Shown: positions 9,192 through 19,784, counted from the stretch's first letter. The stretch: 64,000 nucleotides of DNA from Sthenelais limicola (GCA_942159475.1 OW804094.1:60818966-60882965); one strand, 5' to 3'. Program-made: numbers and translations. The notes: a model not told the origin generated them from the sequence alone.

Positions 9192-9989
9192 GGTTGCAAT
9201 TCAAAATGCACTATGTAAGATTAACTTCTGAGTAGCTCCTATACACTCACACACGCACATATCTTAAAACCCATCCTATTATAAATTATCCCATACCTAC
9301 ATACCTCAAAATGTTGCTATAATCACTTTTATAATACCCATGTGATAGCTTGAGATATGTTATGAGTTATGGTTCTACAAGCGCCATTCTTAACATGCGA
9401 ATATGGTAGTTTCTGACATTGTAATCTTTCCCATTATATTTCTTGACATGTGACATAACACCATTCGGCTGTTTAAACCCAAGTATGGGATGTATTCATG
9501 CATGTTAAGTTGAACTTCTTTAACCTCTCTCGCTCAATCTGGTAGAATGTTTGGCTTTATCAATCACTTCTAAGATTGTGATATATCCATATTTCATTGT
9601 CTTGTAATATATCATCCTATGCATGTCTAAAACCGGTTATGGAATATGAACTCATGTTGCGAATGTTAGATTTATAGTCGTCTGAAACTAGACTATTTAA
9701 CCTTTTCCTTTCTCCTTCGCCTCTGCTATCTGGAGCTTATCGATTCATCAATGTTACTCATTTCACCCTATTCACCCTTGTTCTACGGTGTCTGTCTGTC
9801 TCTATCTTATACATTCTTCCCTACATGCATGCATGCGCGCTTACTCTCTCTCTCTCTATCAGTAATATTACCTTATGTCATGTAACTGTAAAACACCTAG
9901 GCTTCTCTCTTATCTATATGATATATTATTTCGAAATGGAATCTATATATCAAATACGATGACGGGAAAATAATTGCATTTATCTCCAG
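9192..9989. other. Divergent intergenic region of the Polinton right arm
   Basis: Between the minus gene ending at 9191 (its start) and the plus gene at 10089. A minus-strand TATA-like element is at 9278-9283. The rest is AT-rich with short CT runs around 9846; no ORF or conserved structure is visible. It presumably holds both promoters. Confidence 0.5.
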
Positions 9990-9997
9990 TATATATA
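9990..9997 (+). promoter_or_regulatory. TATA-like box for the spliced gene at 10089
   Basis: TATATATA, about 92 bases upstream of the ATG. The divergent minus gene (9191) and the large minus gene (13638) have similar boxes about 90 and 117 bases from their ATGs. Confidence 0.45.
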
Positions 9998-10088
9998 CAT
10001 AGATATTAGTATTAGGCGTTAGTCTTGGACTTTCAATTGAAAGAAACGCATCGCTGGTATTACTCTATCACGGATATACTAAATCACA

Positions 10089-11006
10089 ATGGAAATAAGG
10101 TAATGCCTTTATATTATTTGATATGATATATTATCTTCTTATAGTATATAATAGAATAAATGCATGTAAATTAATACTATTGACATCAAAATAGAAAAAT
10201 AAGTAATACCTTTATATTAATAATCACTTTTAAAATTTGTTATAGTATATATATATATATATAATAGAATGTATTATAAATTTATCATTGTTATTATTTC
10301 AGCACAATTGCCTCCATCATATGTCTTCTGGAGCGTATTGAAGAAAGACTTGTGGTTGTCGAGTCTAGACAGGTGCGGACAAATATGCTTCTGACAGCCA
10401 TTGTGCAGGAGCAAATTAGGGTAAGATATTAGTATTCACATTCTCATTTATTTATCTATTTATTTATCTTCAAGATCGTTATAATTATTCTTCCATTGCA
10501 TTTATGAAATAAACCAGAATCGATCAATTTCATTTTATTTATAAAAACTAATTTATAAAATATCGAATTTCTTTTTATAGAACTCTGCACAACATGAAGT
10601 TCCTGATGACGAGGTTGATAAGCAATCAACTCCACCTCCTCCACCTCCTCCTGCTTCACCCTCATCGTGGATCCGTTCTTCTTCAGAATCCCCCAACTCT
10701 ACGATCGGCTACTCAAACTGCGACCTTCAGAATTACATGCCGGATCTAGAGTTAAACGCGCCGGCTATTCACTCGACGCCTATATACTCGGACATATCCA
10801 GTTTTGACCTACCATCGGAGGGTTCTCTGTTTTCGACGACTGATACAGAGCCTAGTCCTCTGGTGATCCCGCCGAATGCATTGGCATCACCAACATCATC
10901 GGTGCCTACATGTGTGAGCACCCCTACAAGTTCCATCGACTTTAAGCAAAGAAGCCCTCGACGGATGGGTTATTTTGTTAAAAAAACCCTCAACTTTAAT
11001 TCATAA
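10089..11006 (+). CDS. Spliced Pro/Ser-rich accessory protein (unknown)
   Basis: Exons 10089-10099, 10303-10420 and 10581-11006 join to 184 residues. Exon 1 encodes only four codons and its donor GTAATG gives an in-frame TAA if unspliced. Intron 1 (phase 2) ends TATTTCAG; intron 2 (phase 0) is GTAAGA to TTTTTATAG. Exon 2 encodes an amphipathic leucine-rich helix (LLERIEERLVVVESRQ), a plausible coiled coil. Exon 3 starts with an acidic stretch and a proline run and continues Ser/Thr/Pro-rich to a basic end (KQRSPRRMGYFVKK). It looks like a disordered regulatory or adaptor protein; no family is recognised. The perfectly phased exons make it unlikely to be chance. Confidence 0.65.
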
Positions 11007-11408
11007 AAATGTAAGTATATCTTCGATATATCAAAAGTCATAATGTTTCTATATTTCCTTGTCTTATGTTGTAATATAACACACCAAGTAAATTCAAATT
11101 AGTTATTAAATATAAACTCGTAAAAACTAACATATTTTAATTCTTTTGTTTTATTTCAATTTTTAAATTCAAGTACATTCCTATATATAATCGTATGTTT
11201 TATTTCATATTTCATATTTCTAATTGTGTGTTTCATTTCATGTCATTTCAGATTTTGTAAAACGAGTTTCGGATTGGGCAGTCATAATTGTAAGTTTTAA
11301 AATTTAATAAAAAATATAACTGTCACTGAGGTAGTATATCAAAATGTTATTGTTATTGTTCTCCTTGAGTTTGTGAGTTTTTCACTGAGTCAGGTTCTGT
11401 TTCTGGAT
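11007..11408. other. Convergent 3' region with possible UTR intron
   Basis: Lies between two convergent genes. A GTAAGT donor just after the plus-strand stop (about 11012) and a CATTTCAG acceptor near 11250 could define a 3'-UTR intron. AATAAA at 11306-11311 is a candidate polyadenylation signal for the plus gene. Confidence 0.4.
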
Positions 11409-13257
11409 CTACATATTATCCAAAAGTTTAAACTCATTTTCAAACTTCACTTTATACAAATCTTTAGCAGTGACAATGCTGCTTAAAATTTGCATAATAA
11501 GGGCTTTGGTCTGTGTCGAGTCAGTCGATAGATGACCTTCATAACCATGGTACATAGCCATAACGACCATAGCATCGTTCAAACGCTCAGTCGTAATCCG
11601 TTTCTGAGCCATGGTAATGTATTTCCGCTGTATAGACTCTCGCCTGGGGTGATACATAGGGCACGATTCTCGTTCATGACCTACATCATTTAATGAATGA
11701 GAAAGACATCCTGGGCATGTTTTTTCTTTGATTTGAAGAAATTCTTTTTTAACCAAGAACACGTAACACTTCCCAATAAAATCCTCCAAAGGCGGGCGGG
11801 CATCAGTGATCAGCGCTATTTCTCCGAAGTAATCCCCTTTCATTACGCCATTCGTTCGAACTATCTGCTCTTGCTGTGCCTTAACACATTCTGACCTATC
11901 AAAAAAATATTCTGAAAGGGCTACTTTCTCAGGCGTTCTAATGGGGGGCCTGTTTTCCTTCTCGTCAATATCAGAGCATCCGTCACTCATCTCAGTTATG
12001 TCCTCCTCGCCGGACTTACATGCCCTCATATCGTAGATCGTGTATCGATATCTACTAATCTGCTTCTTAGAATCGGCCTCCAATGGTATTTGCACTGTCT
12101 TTGGAGAGGTGGTGGAGGAGTCTGAACAACCATCATTAGTCGGTGACATTGGTGATAAGGGAATCGCCAGATTCTCATTTTCCTCCTTGTCCATCTGTTT
12201 GGGCATATTCTTCTTTCCATTCATTATCTCATTAGCCGTTTTTCGATCAGCCGTGTGAAAGAGGTAAACAATCTCTTTACTTGTTAGCTCCCTCTTCCTT
12301 CCTTTTGAGGTTTCCTCCTCCTCCTCCTCCTCCTCCTCCTCCTCCTCCTCCTTGCCTTGAACCTCCTCCTGAGACTCTCGACTCTCCTCTTTCCTCTTCT
12401 TAGCCGGAGGTTCAGATTGATCTTCTGGCGATGAACTTAAATTATTGATAAAATCCAGAGTGGCCGCATTAACCTCCTGTTGATCTCTTTGGGTGTTAGA
12501 CTTGGAATAGTTAATGGGGTGTTCTACTTCGATAGAGCCATTTGTAGTCTTTTCCATAGTATCAGTAGCCGTGACTTGCCTCTTTTTTTCATTTTTCTTA
12601 GCAAGCGCAGCCACCCAATGATTTTTTTGACCAGTGTAAACAAAACGCTTTGTAACGTCATATTCCAAGGGCCCATTTTCAATTTCCAAGGACCTAACGG
12701 GTTTAGAGATTGGAGTGGACTCTGCTGGGAATGTAATCTTCATCCAGTTTGCGATCTTGTGTATCTCGGCCGAGGATAGGTTAAACGATTTCCACCTGTA
12801 GTTAAAATGATAACACAGTTTTAGAATGGTGTTGTTAGAATAACCACAAATATCGTTAACAGAGTCTATTTATACGTCCTTATCTCTCTCTTGCTTTTCC
12901 CTTATAAAACCATCGTTGATAGTCATGACATATTCCTATAACCAGATACTAGTTACCCCCCTGCGCTCCTACACGCTCACTCCCTCTCTCACGCGTGCTT
13001 GCTTACTCATCGTCGTATCTCATGTCACCGACCCATTATCTATTTATCTCCCTCTCAAGTCTGACAGGCGAATAGCTTCTAACATAACATGTACTTAATT
13101 ATCATTATGAACGTCGATAGCAGTACATACATATTATGAATGGTTAAATGCTTGTATCTAATTCAGTTAAATTGGCTCATCTATAATAATCTATAATATC
13201 AACGATTCCAAGAGCAAGAACAGCGATAAGAAGATGAACAACAACAACAACAACAGC

Positions 13258-13295
<38 letters not shown>

Positions 13296-13638
13296 CTGAA
13301 CAAGCAGCTCAGCGATATATAAATCTATTTATCCATGAGTAAAACAAAACTTACCCTACTCGGTTGTGATGTAAATCATAGAAGCCGAATGTATAGTAGT
13401 CCTTGTCTTTAAAGACCTGCTTTTTCAATTGCCACCATCCTTCTGGCTCGATACACTTCCGCACAATTTCTTCATTATTATCCAAGGCCTGTTTCTGTGC
13501 AATAGCTGCTCTTAGAATCTTTTCTGGTACATTTACACTGCGATCTTTAGAACCTGGATCCTTAAGCCTACAAAGTCTAATCGTATCCGTACCAAGCTTT
13601 CTTACGCATAAATCGCCCGTAACATATTGCCAAGACAT
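11409..13638 (-). CDS. Large spliced charged protein with possible Cys/His site (unknown)
   Basis: Minus-strand exons 13638-13355 and 12795-11409 join through a phase-2 intron (donor GTAAGT, acceptor AACTACAG) to 556 residues. The frame is open to 13665 but the first ATG is 13638. Unspliced, exon 1 ends at TAA inside the donor. Exon 1 encodes a compact segment with WWQLKKQVFKDKDYYTFGF. Exon 2 continues WKSFNLSSAEIHKIANWM, then a Lys/Glu-rich disordered middle with about 15 consecutive Glu, a basic PPAKKRK cluster that could be a nuclear signal, and a more ordered C-terminal 200 residues. Those include CPGCLSHS followed by HERESCPMYH, a possible zinc site. No polymerase or helicase motif is seen. 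Size, charge and nuclear-signal-like motif suggest a DNA-associated regulator; this is inference. Confidence 0.65.
13236..13296. repeat. (CAA)n microsatellite in the intron of the large minus gene
   Basis: About 20 AAC/CAA units, slightly interrupted by one CAG. It lies wholly within the intron (12796-13354) and so does not alter the protein. Confidence 0.85.
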
Positions 13639-13665
13639 TGTATAATAGCAATATTTGACTTCCAA

Positions 13666-13704
13666 CTGACTGACTGAATGACTGACTGACTGACTGACTG
13701 ACTG
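13666..13704. repeat. (GACT)n run in the 5' leader of the large minus gene
   Basis: Tandem ACTG/GACT units between the ATG (13638) and the TATA-like box. Similar runs lie in two other Polinton gene gaps (near 2909 and 5900). Confidence 0.7.
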
Positions 13705-13753
13705 TCACGTAATCCAGCGCTGAAGTGAGTGGGAAGAGATCTCTACATCTGCT

Positions 13754-13762
13754 CTATATATA
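13754..13762 (-). promoter_or_regulatory. TATA-like box of the large minus gene
   Basis: Reads TATATATAG on the minus strand, about 117 bases upstream of ATG 13638. It is the outermost gene-related signal I can place in the Polinton, so the element's right end lies to its right. Confidence 0.45.
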
Positions 13763-13916
13763 CTACAGCTCCTTCTAACGAAAGAATCACCGTTAGGCTA
13801 CACTTGATAGATAACGATATCCTGTAAGCTGTACAACCTTTGAACATCTCAAATATATGTAAAGGTGAATGCATAAAGGTCTAAGGTCTAAGGTTTACAT
13901 TCAAGGTTAGGGATTA

Positions 13917-14430
13917 GGGTCAGAGTTTCTCTAAGTCCTCCAGGTGTCTATAGTCGTTAATCATAAATCATAATTCCAAGGGGTTCCAGATCATAACAGG
14001 GGTATCCCCCCTCCCTCGACATCCCTTTGATCTACTTAGGATCTATCAAGACTGGTATTCTTAAGATCAGGGTGTGGGGTTAGAGTTTCCAGGTGTGCCA
14101 GATGTCTAAATCCATTAAACATAAATCACAATTCCAATGAGCTCCAAATCAAAGCAGGTGTCACCCCCCTCTCTCTACACCCCTTTGATCTGATTAGGAT
14201 CGATCAGCACAGGTATTCTAAGGTCAGGGTTTGGGGTTAGGGTTAGGGTTGGGGTCAGGGTTTCTCTAGGTGTCTCAGGTGTCTGGATCCATCAATCATA
14301 AGTCACATTCCACTAAGGTCACAGGTCATGGCGGCGGCATCCCTCAGGTATCCCTTTGATCTCCCTCAGGTATCCCTTTGATCCCTTTGATCTTGTGACA
14401 GTGACAGCAAGGTCAGGGTTTGGGGTCAAG
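13917..14430. repeat. Tandem repeat, three diverged units of about 155-190 bp
   Basis: Units start near 13917, 14070 and 14226, with a partial fourth at 14415. Each contains GGGTTTGGGGTTAG-like G-rich starts, AGGTGTCT, an AATCATAAATCA stretch, CAGGTGTCACCCCCC and CCCTTTGATCT. It lies just beyond the last Polinton gene, so it may be part of the element's long terminal inverted repeat or a neighbouring satellite; the left end is outside the window and cannot be compared. Confidence 0.75.
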
Positions 14431-14613
14431 TACAGTTTGGAATCGCATACTACTACTACTGATAAAACCATGATATGAAGTAGTGGGCTATAGAAGAACC
14501 CTAAGTCAAGGTGGAGACTGCCAGTAGGAGACACGATAAGACTCCAACAAATGCACAGCCAGTCTATAAGGTCCAACCATCCATCGTATCTAAGGGTTAC
14601 TTATCTCGGATAA

Positions 14614-14649
14614 TATATGGGACAGGTCGCCTAGAAATGTACAATTGCT
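14614..14649 (+). repeat. 36-bp inverted repeat, left copy (partner 22995-23030)
   Basis: Matches the reverse complement of 22995-23030 at 34 of 36 positions (core GGTCGCCTAGAAA). The pair brackets the degenerate retroelement complex. No further similarity extends on either side. Confidence 0.7.
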
Positions 14650-15698
14650 GTCAGAATGGCAATTTTAAAAAGTTGGTAAATTAACATATCATCTGATCTT
14701 AACTCATAGAGTACATCTCAAATTTCAAGCGGATATAAATTATACTAAAATATTCTTAGTGGTTCAGGTTTTTTTTTGGTTGAATTAAAAGGTAAATGAG
14801 GTTTTTCAGCTTTAATTGAAAATAAGACCCTCTCCACACATTTGAAGATAGAAGGCAAAATGACACTAGTAGGTTTACATAGATATGCCTCAAGATGAGT
14901 TTTATTACTCTGTAAGATACTCGGATAAAGTTTATGGTCCTAGACAATGCACTTATGCATGTATTTCACATCTCAATTTTGGTCAATATTTAAAAAAGAT
15001 TATTTCAAAATAAATAAATTACAAATATTCACTGTGTGTATAATATAGCACTACAGGCTTTAATACATTTGCTTTCCCTGCCCTAATACATTGCAAAGGT
15101 TCCAGGGTGGTATTTTCACATACACCCCCTTCCTTCTCATCCTACAGAGCTTTTTAAAAAGGGCCATAGGGCCAGGGCCATGCTCACATATTCCCATTTA
15201 TATTCTGTTTAGCGTCAGAATGACACTAATACATAAAAGAAAACCTGACAATATAAAGTCCATATGGCAAGATACCAGAATCCAAAGTTTTTTTCCATTT
15301 CGACCTTGGAAAAATAACAATATTCAATGGAATGTGGAGGCGCCTGAGTTTATTCCAACAGGCAGCCAGGAAGTATATGTGAGCGGGACGAGTCAGAGCA
15401 AACACGCCCATAACCAGTGACGCTAACCCAGTCTCACCCCCGGCGAGACCAGTCCAAGATGGTGATGCAAACAACGTGGCACCCAATGTTGATCGTGTAT
15501 TGGAAGACAACCTCAGTGAGCACACCGCCGAAGCTGGTACTCAGGCCAAGGGCCGGCCAGGACTCAAAGTAGGTTCCAATATATTATATTCTGATATTTG
15601 AAAAATATGTGACGGCAAACAGGAGAAAGCTGGGACAGACTTGAGCCCAGGCGTATTCGCGGCTGACAGGCACGCACAATGGCCCCATATGACAGTCA
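14650..15698. other. Anonymous DNA with a short coding-like stretch
   Basis: No assignable gene up to about 15.4 kb. From 15416 to 15568 one plus frame is open with protein-like composition (SPPARPVQDGDANNVAP and similar). It may be the degraded upstream part of the DIRS-type ORF that follows at 15699; no stop-free link joins the two. Confidence 0.35.
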
Positions 15699-15923
15699 GT
15701 GAATCATACCAATCATAAGCGTCAACCTACCATAAGGTGCACTAAAATCGAATTACCTACTGAACTAAACCTCCCTGCCTGGAAGAAATATCTCTGTAAT
15801 TCTGAAGATGATAAAGAACTCTATGATTTGATAGCTTACGGTTTTCCCCTCGGCTACCTTGGCCCCATATCTCACAACGATACAGGCAGCAATCACCCAA
15901 GCGCCGACGCCTTTAAAGACTTC
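15699..15923 (+). pseudogene. Fragment of a DIRS-type retroelement RT ORF (plus strand)
   Basis: About 75 residues with the hallmark region that precedes reverse transcriptase in many DIRS-like ORFs: IELPTELNLPAWKKYL, a Tyr-Gly-Phe-Pro-Leu-Gly-Tyr stretch, and SNHPSADAF (the usual N-H-x-S-A motif). The RT palm that should follow is absent; the frame runs out into unrelated sequence. It is oriented opposite to the YR element next to it, so it is a separate truncated insertion or a rearranged piece. Confidence 0.55.
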
Positions 15924-16624
15924 ACATTCACCCACCTTCTAACATCTGTGCTGCTTTGTGGACTCACTAACCACTGTTTGGAGTTCACATTTAGCTCTAA
16001 AACTGAGCCCACACTCCCATTGTATTGGTGAGCGAAATGAGGTGTGAAAGCAAAGTGTCACATGAGGTGTGTGCAACATTGAGATTGTACTGGCTTCCTG
16101 AATTCACAGAGGCCTGATTTTTTGCACAGAGAACGGCTACTATATGTTCAGATTAAATAATAAAAAGTTAGCCACTTTTATATGTTGAATCAATTGTTAT
16201 GTCCTTATTATCATTTTTGGCCCTGTGTCCCAATAGTGATGAAAATTTGTATAAATCACTCGAAAACACATGATGTCTTGTATTGGTTGTTATTCGCCAT
16301 AACCAGAATATTATATGCAATTCAGTGGGGCACATATAAGAAGCTTCTTGGGGATAACCTTTGGTGAATTATACAAGAGAGTTGACAAGCACAGTGTAAC
16401 ATGAAGTTGGATATTATACAAGAAGGTAACATGAGCAGGTATAATATGAAATAGTTAAAGAAGTCAGGAAAACTGACAAGAAGTAATTATTAATGTCTAG
16501 TCTTTGCATAGTCCAAGAAGATATGAATGGCATTATCTTCAACTCTGAATATAATATTTTATAAGAGAAGAAGAGTATGAGCTTTTGCCCAGACCCAGAG
16601 ATATAGATTTTTAAGAGTAGTAGG

Positions 16625-17623
16625 TCAGTAGGTGTCCAGAGCACCGAGAACTGAAGCCATCTGGTTCTCAAGGCGACGACGATGTTGCATGGGAGCTGAC
16701 AGATAATTTAAAACTGCCATGGACTGCCAATCGCCTGCCAGACGAATATCCTGGAGACTGATGCCCTGGGTATGCATGAAGGTGGCCGAACCCCGGCGCA
16801 AACTATGAAGACCGATGTCCTTGTTTAGACCTGCTATACGGGCCCATCGCTGTAGCATAGGCAGAGCAGAAGTGTAAGCAGGAGAGCCACCTTTGAGGCA
16901 AATTAAGGGAGATGTCGTTGAAGCTGGGTGCCTCTCGCATAATACTCGTAAAGCACTATGCAAACACAGAGAGGAACCACAGTGACGGATGGGGATTTCA
17001 AAGGCGCGAGAGCCCAGCTGGTCTGTTTTCGAAGACCCCACGCTGATAACCAGCCACTCGCCCTGAAAACACACATCCCCTCTTGTAAGAAGATGTTCAT
17101 TAGTAGCAGAGTAGAAAACATGACATTTGCGGAGCAGAGTTCTATAACACAAGAGAACCCCGGTCCATACTGCAAGCTCTAATTCATCTGACAGATTCAC
17201 ATGTTGGAAGATTTGTATCAAGTCATCGGGGAGAAGTGGATCTTTCGGCTTCGGCCCCACCTTGAGGGTACGTTGTATTCCTTTCAAAATGAGAGATAAT
17301 TGAAAATCGTCCCTGAGGTCAGGACCTCCATTAAACTTTGAAAGGTGATTGATGGCTGATAGGTTATTATTAACAGTAGAAAAAGAAAGGCGTTTGATGG
17401 TGCACATATAAGCTAGGTACCGGCAGACAGTCTGTGGGCCTACCGGCACAGGCACTAGCCCGAAGGAATCACAAAACTTATAATACTGGTTCCACTGGCT
17501 TTGATGCACTGACCTAGTTGACATAGCCATCGCCTGAAGTTGTAGCTTTTTCACCTCAGAATCCAGTTGCACTACAAAGTAGATAGAAGAGAAGGCACAA
17601 GGGTGACATTTCGTGGAAAGCAC
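16625..17623 (-). CDS. Tyrosine recombinase of a decayed Ngaro/DIRS-like element
   Basis: 332 codons on the minus strand. Catalytic residues are visible in order: first Arg in CYRTLLRKC, the His-x-x-Arg in LHSLRRGSATF, a GDW motif, and the nucleophile Tyr in VLNYLSAPM. The N-terminal part (SVHQSQWNQYYKFC, then NNLSAINHL) matches the core-binding domain of YR retrotransposons. The track begins at GTG and no ATG lies at the expected start, so it was probably translated by frameshifting or reinitiation after the RT. It is free of stops although the upstream gag and RT of the same element are broken. It integrates circular cDNA by site-specific recombination in this family. Confidence 0.85.
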   Translation of the reverse strand: MLSTKCHPCAFSSIYFVVQLDSEVKKLQLQAMAMSTRSVHQSQWNQYYKFCDSFGLVPVPVGPQTVCRYLAYMCTIKRLSFSTVNNNLSAINHLSKFNGGPDLRDDFQLSLILKGIQRTLKVGPKPKDPLLPDDLIQIFQHVNLSDELELAVWTGVLLCYRTLLRKCHVFYSATNEHLLTRGDVCFQGEWLVISVGSSKTDQLGSRAFEIPIRHCGSSLCLHSALRVLCERHPASTTSPLICLKGGSPAYTSALPMLQRWARIAGLNKDIGLHSLRRGSATFMHTQGISLQDIRLAGDWQSMAVLNYLSAPMQHRRRLENQMASVLGALDTY

Positions 17624-17717
17624 ATGTGAAACACATATTTTAGAATTTCAGCTAGGTGGTCGCATGAGGCCCTGCCTTTAGATATCATATGGATCACTAG
17701 CTTGGTATTACAAATCA

Positions 17718-18242
17718 CTAGGATACCAGAATCGTTAAATCATGGGAAGGAAGAGCAACATGTAATGTAGCACACATGGCACATAATTCCCTGGCGGCTG
17801 GGCTGTGAAAACAGCAGACAGGCATGTTAATATCACACTGAGCTGGCAGGAGGTGGAACCCAATGAAGGAGGCGTCCACAGAGTTGAAAAACCCTGAGTA
17901 TTGGAAGGAGCCTACGCCCGCTGCAAACCTTGTAGGAGTAATCCAATGCACATAGTCATGAGTAGTATTTAGTGTTGGTAACATAGGAGACACACCATTG
18001 TTGGCCTCCATGTGTACCGCCCACCACTGTATGTCACCGTGGAAGGAAGGGGGCAGCCGACGTTTCTCACTGTCCGACATTGACCTCAGAAGATCAAAAA
18101 TGGAGTTTATGTATATGCGGCCACCCGCAATCACTTTCCCACAATGTGAAAGGACTCCAGCCAAGCGTTGAAGTTGATTCCTGGTAGCCTTGTACTTGTT
18201 AGTGAAGTAAGCCAACTCCTGGCGAAGTTTCAGGAGCTTATC
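17718..18242 (-). pseudogene. 3' part of Ngaro/DIRS RT-RNase H, interrupted and truncated
   Basis: Continues the RT after the transposon insertion at 18243-20519. Starts DKLLKLRQELAYF, then NQLQRLAGVLSHCGKV (the thumb/connection typical of YR elements) and an RNase H-like region (SVDASFIGFHLL, AARELCAMCATLH). In-frame stops TAG TGA at about 17718 end the frame in the middle of RNase H. Residues before position 18242 in this open frame belong to the inserted transposon, not to RT. Confidence 0.75.
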
Positions 18243-19639
18243 CCCGATGTGCATTGAAAAATCTGCCAGTGCATGCAAAAGTGCAACTGACCAGTCACAG
18301 AAGTGCAATCCGCTCAAAAAAGCAGTTTTGCACCTGATTCAACATGCATCATCTGATGCTCTTCATAATGCGTATCAAAATGATGCATCCAAATCGGTCG
18401 TAAATGCACATGCTGCATGCAGTTAAATTATTTTAACAAGTGATAAGCATAAAAAGATTTGTATTAAAGCAGAGTATTTCGGCTTGTAGGCCTACTGTAT
18501 ATATGGTGATTGAGTGTGAAATAGATATAAATGCAGCTTTTATGCTTTAAAGTAACCATCACCTTAAAAGGTTAAGTGCAATGGGGATAAAATGGATCAA
18601 TTGATAAAACATATGATATATCAATTCAAATTCCTACCCCGTCCTTCATATTAAATTTGATAATTATTAGAGTTGGCTACCCCTACACCCACCCCGATTC
18701 ATGAGCTGTCTCTCAGTTAGGGAGGAGGAGGAGGAGGAGGAGGAGGAGAAGAGCTGGGAGTGTCAATCTAGTGCGAATCCCCTCCCAGACTACCTTCACA
18801 CACTCATAGCAAAGCTTTAACACCTCAAAGAAGCCTGCCACAATGGAAAGTTGGGTACAGTCGAAACCGTTTTGTGGTGTATTCTTTTTCAAAAATACAT
18901 GTAGGATAAATAGATCCATGAACAAAATAAATGATATTAATATAACACACCTCATTCCCGCCGAGTTCTACATCTAAAAACTAGAGACTTTAAGGGTTTT
19001 ACCCTCACTAATGTCACCTTTCCACAAGACTCTACAAGTACAAAATGTACATCAATTGTGCATGAACATGTTCTTCTGGGAAGGAATAGGGGCAAAGAGA
19101 GGAGGAAAAGGTGGAGAAATATATAAATAAACGTCACCATCATTTCGGATATAATTGCTAAACGTGATGTGTTATAGGGAAATGAGTCACAAGTCGCAAA
19201 AAGGATATTTTTCAAAGCGATGTTTTCACTAGATGTCTGTGTTAGAATATTCTGAATATTCTGATTCTTTGGGGGTCAAGTGCTGTTCATAGCATAACTA
19301 TATGTACCAAATTTCAAGACTGTGGATTAAATATATCCTTGCGTTTTCAAGGTCATTTTCAAGGTCGTTTTCAAGGTCATTCTAAGAAGTATATTTAGCT
19401 ACTTGACTGGTAATTGTCTACCAAGAAAATATTGCAAACTTTTTTCAAACATAAAAATATCAAAGATAACATATAGAAACTCTTCTTAGATGTCCCTAAT
19501 GTTTACTAAAGTTGAAATCAGCTTCATCTCATCTGTTCGAATGTAATGATATCTCAAAATCATTTTTTTGAAACTCATTTTCCTGAAACTCATCACAAAC
19601 AATGATATATTATATCTTATGAGGAATCATTTTTAATAA

Positions 19640-19744
19640 GTCTACCATCGTTCAAGCTGCATTAATTATTCATATATTTTTCGTTTTTTATATGTGGAAA
19701 CTACTGGTATATGAATAATTAATGCAGCTTGAACGATGGTAGAC
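19640..19744. repeat. Perfect 36-bp-arm inverted repeat (hairpin)
   Basis: Arms 19640-19675 and 19709-19744 are exact reverse complements with a 33-base loop. It lies inside the 2.28-kb transposon. It could be a nested foldback insertion or an inverted duplication. Confidence 0.9.
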
Positions 19745-19784
19745 GTGAAAATAATACCAATAGCCATCCTCAATATATGGTTTA

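Noticed and set aside
1..13800. Search for the Polinton protein-primed DNA polymerase B
   Set aside because: No YxDTDS-type or exonuclease motif is visible in any frame here; the gene must lie left of the window or be absent.
14226..14260. GGGTTAGGGTTAGGG suggesting a telomere or interstitial telomere
   Set aside because: Only two to three units, embedded in a longer tandem unit of different sequence.
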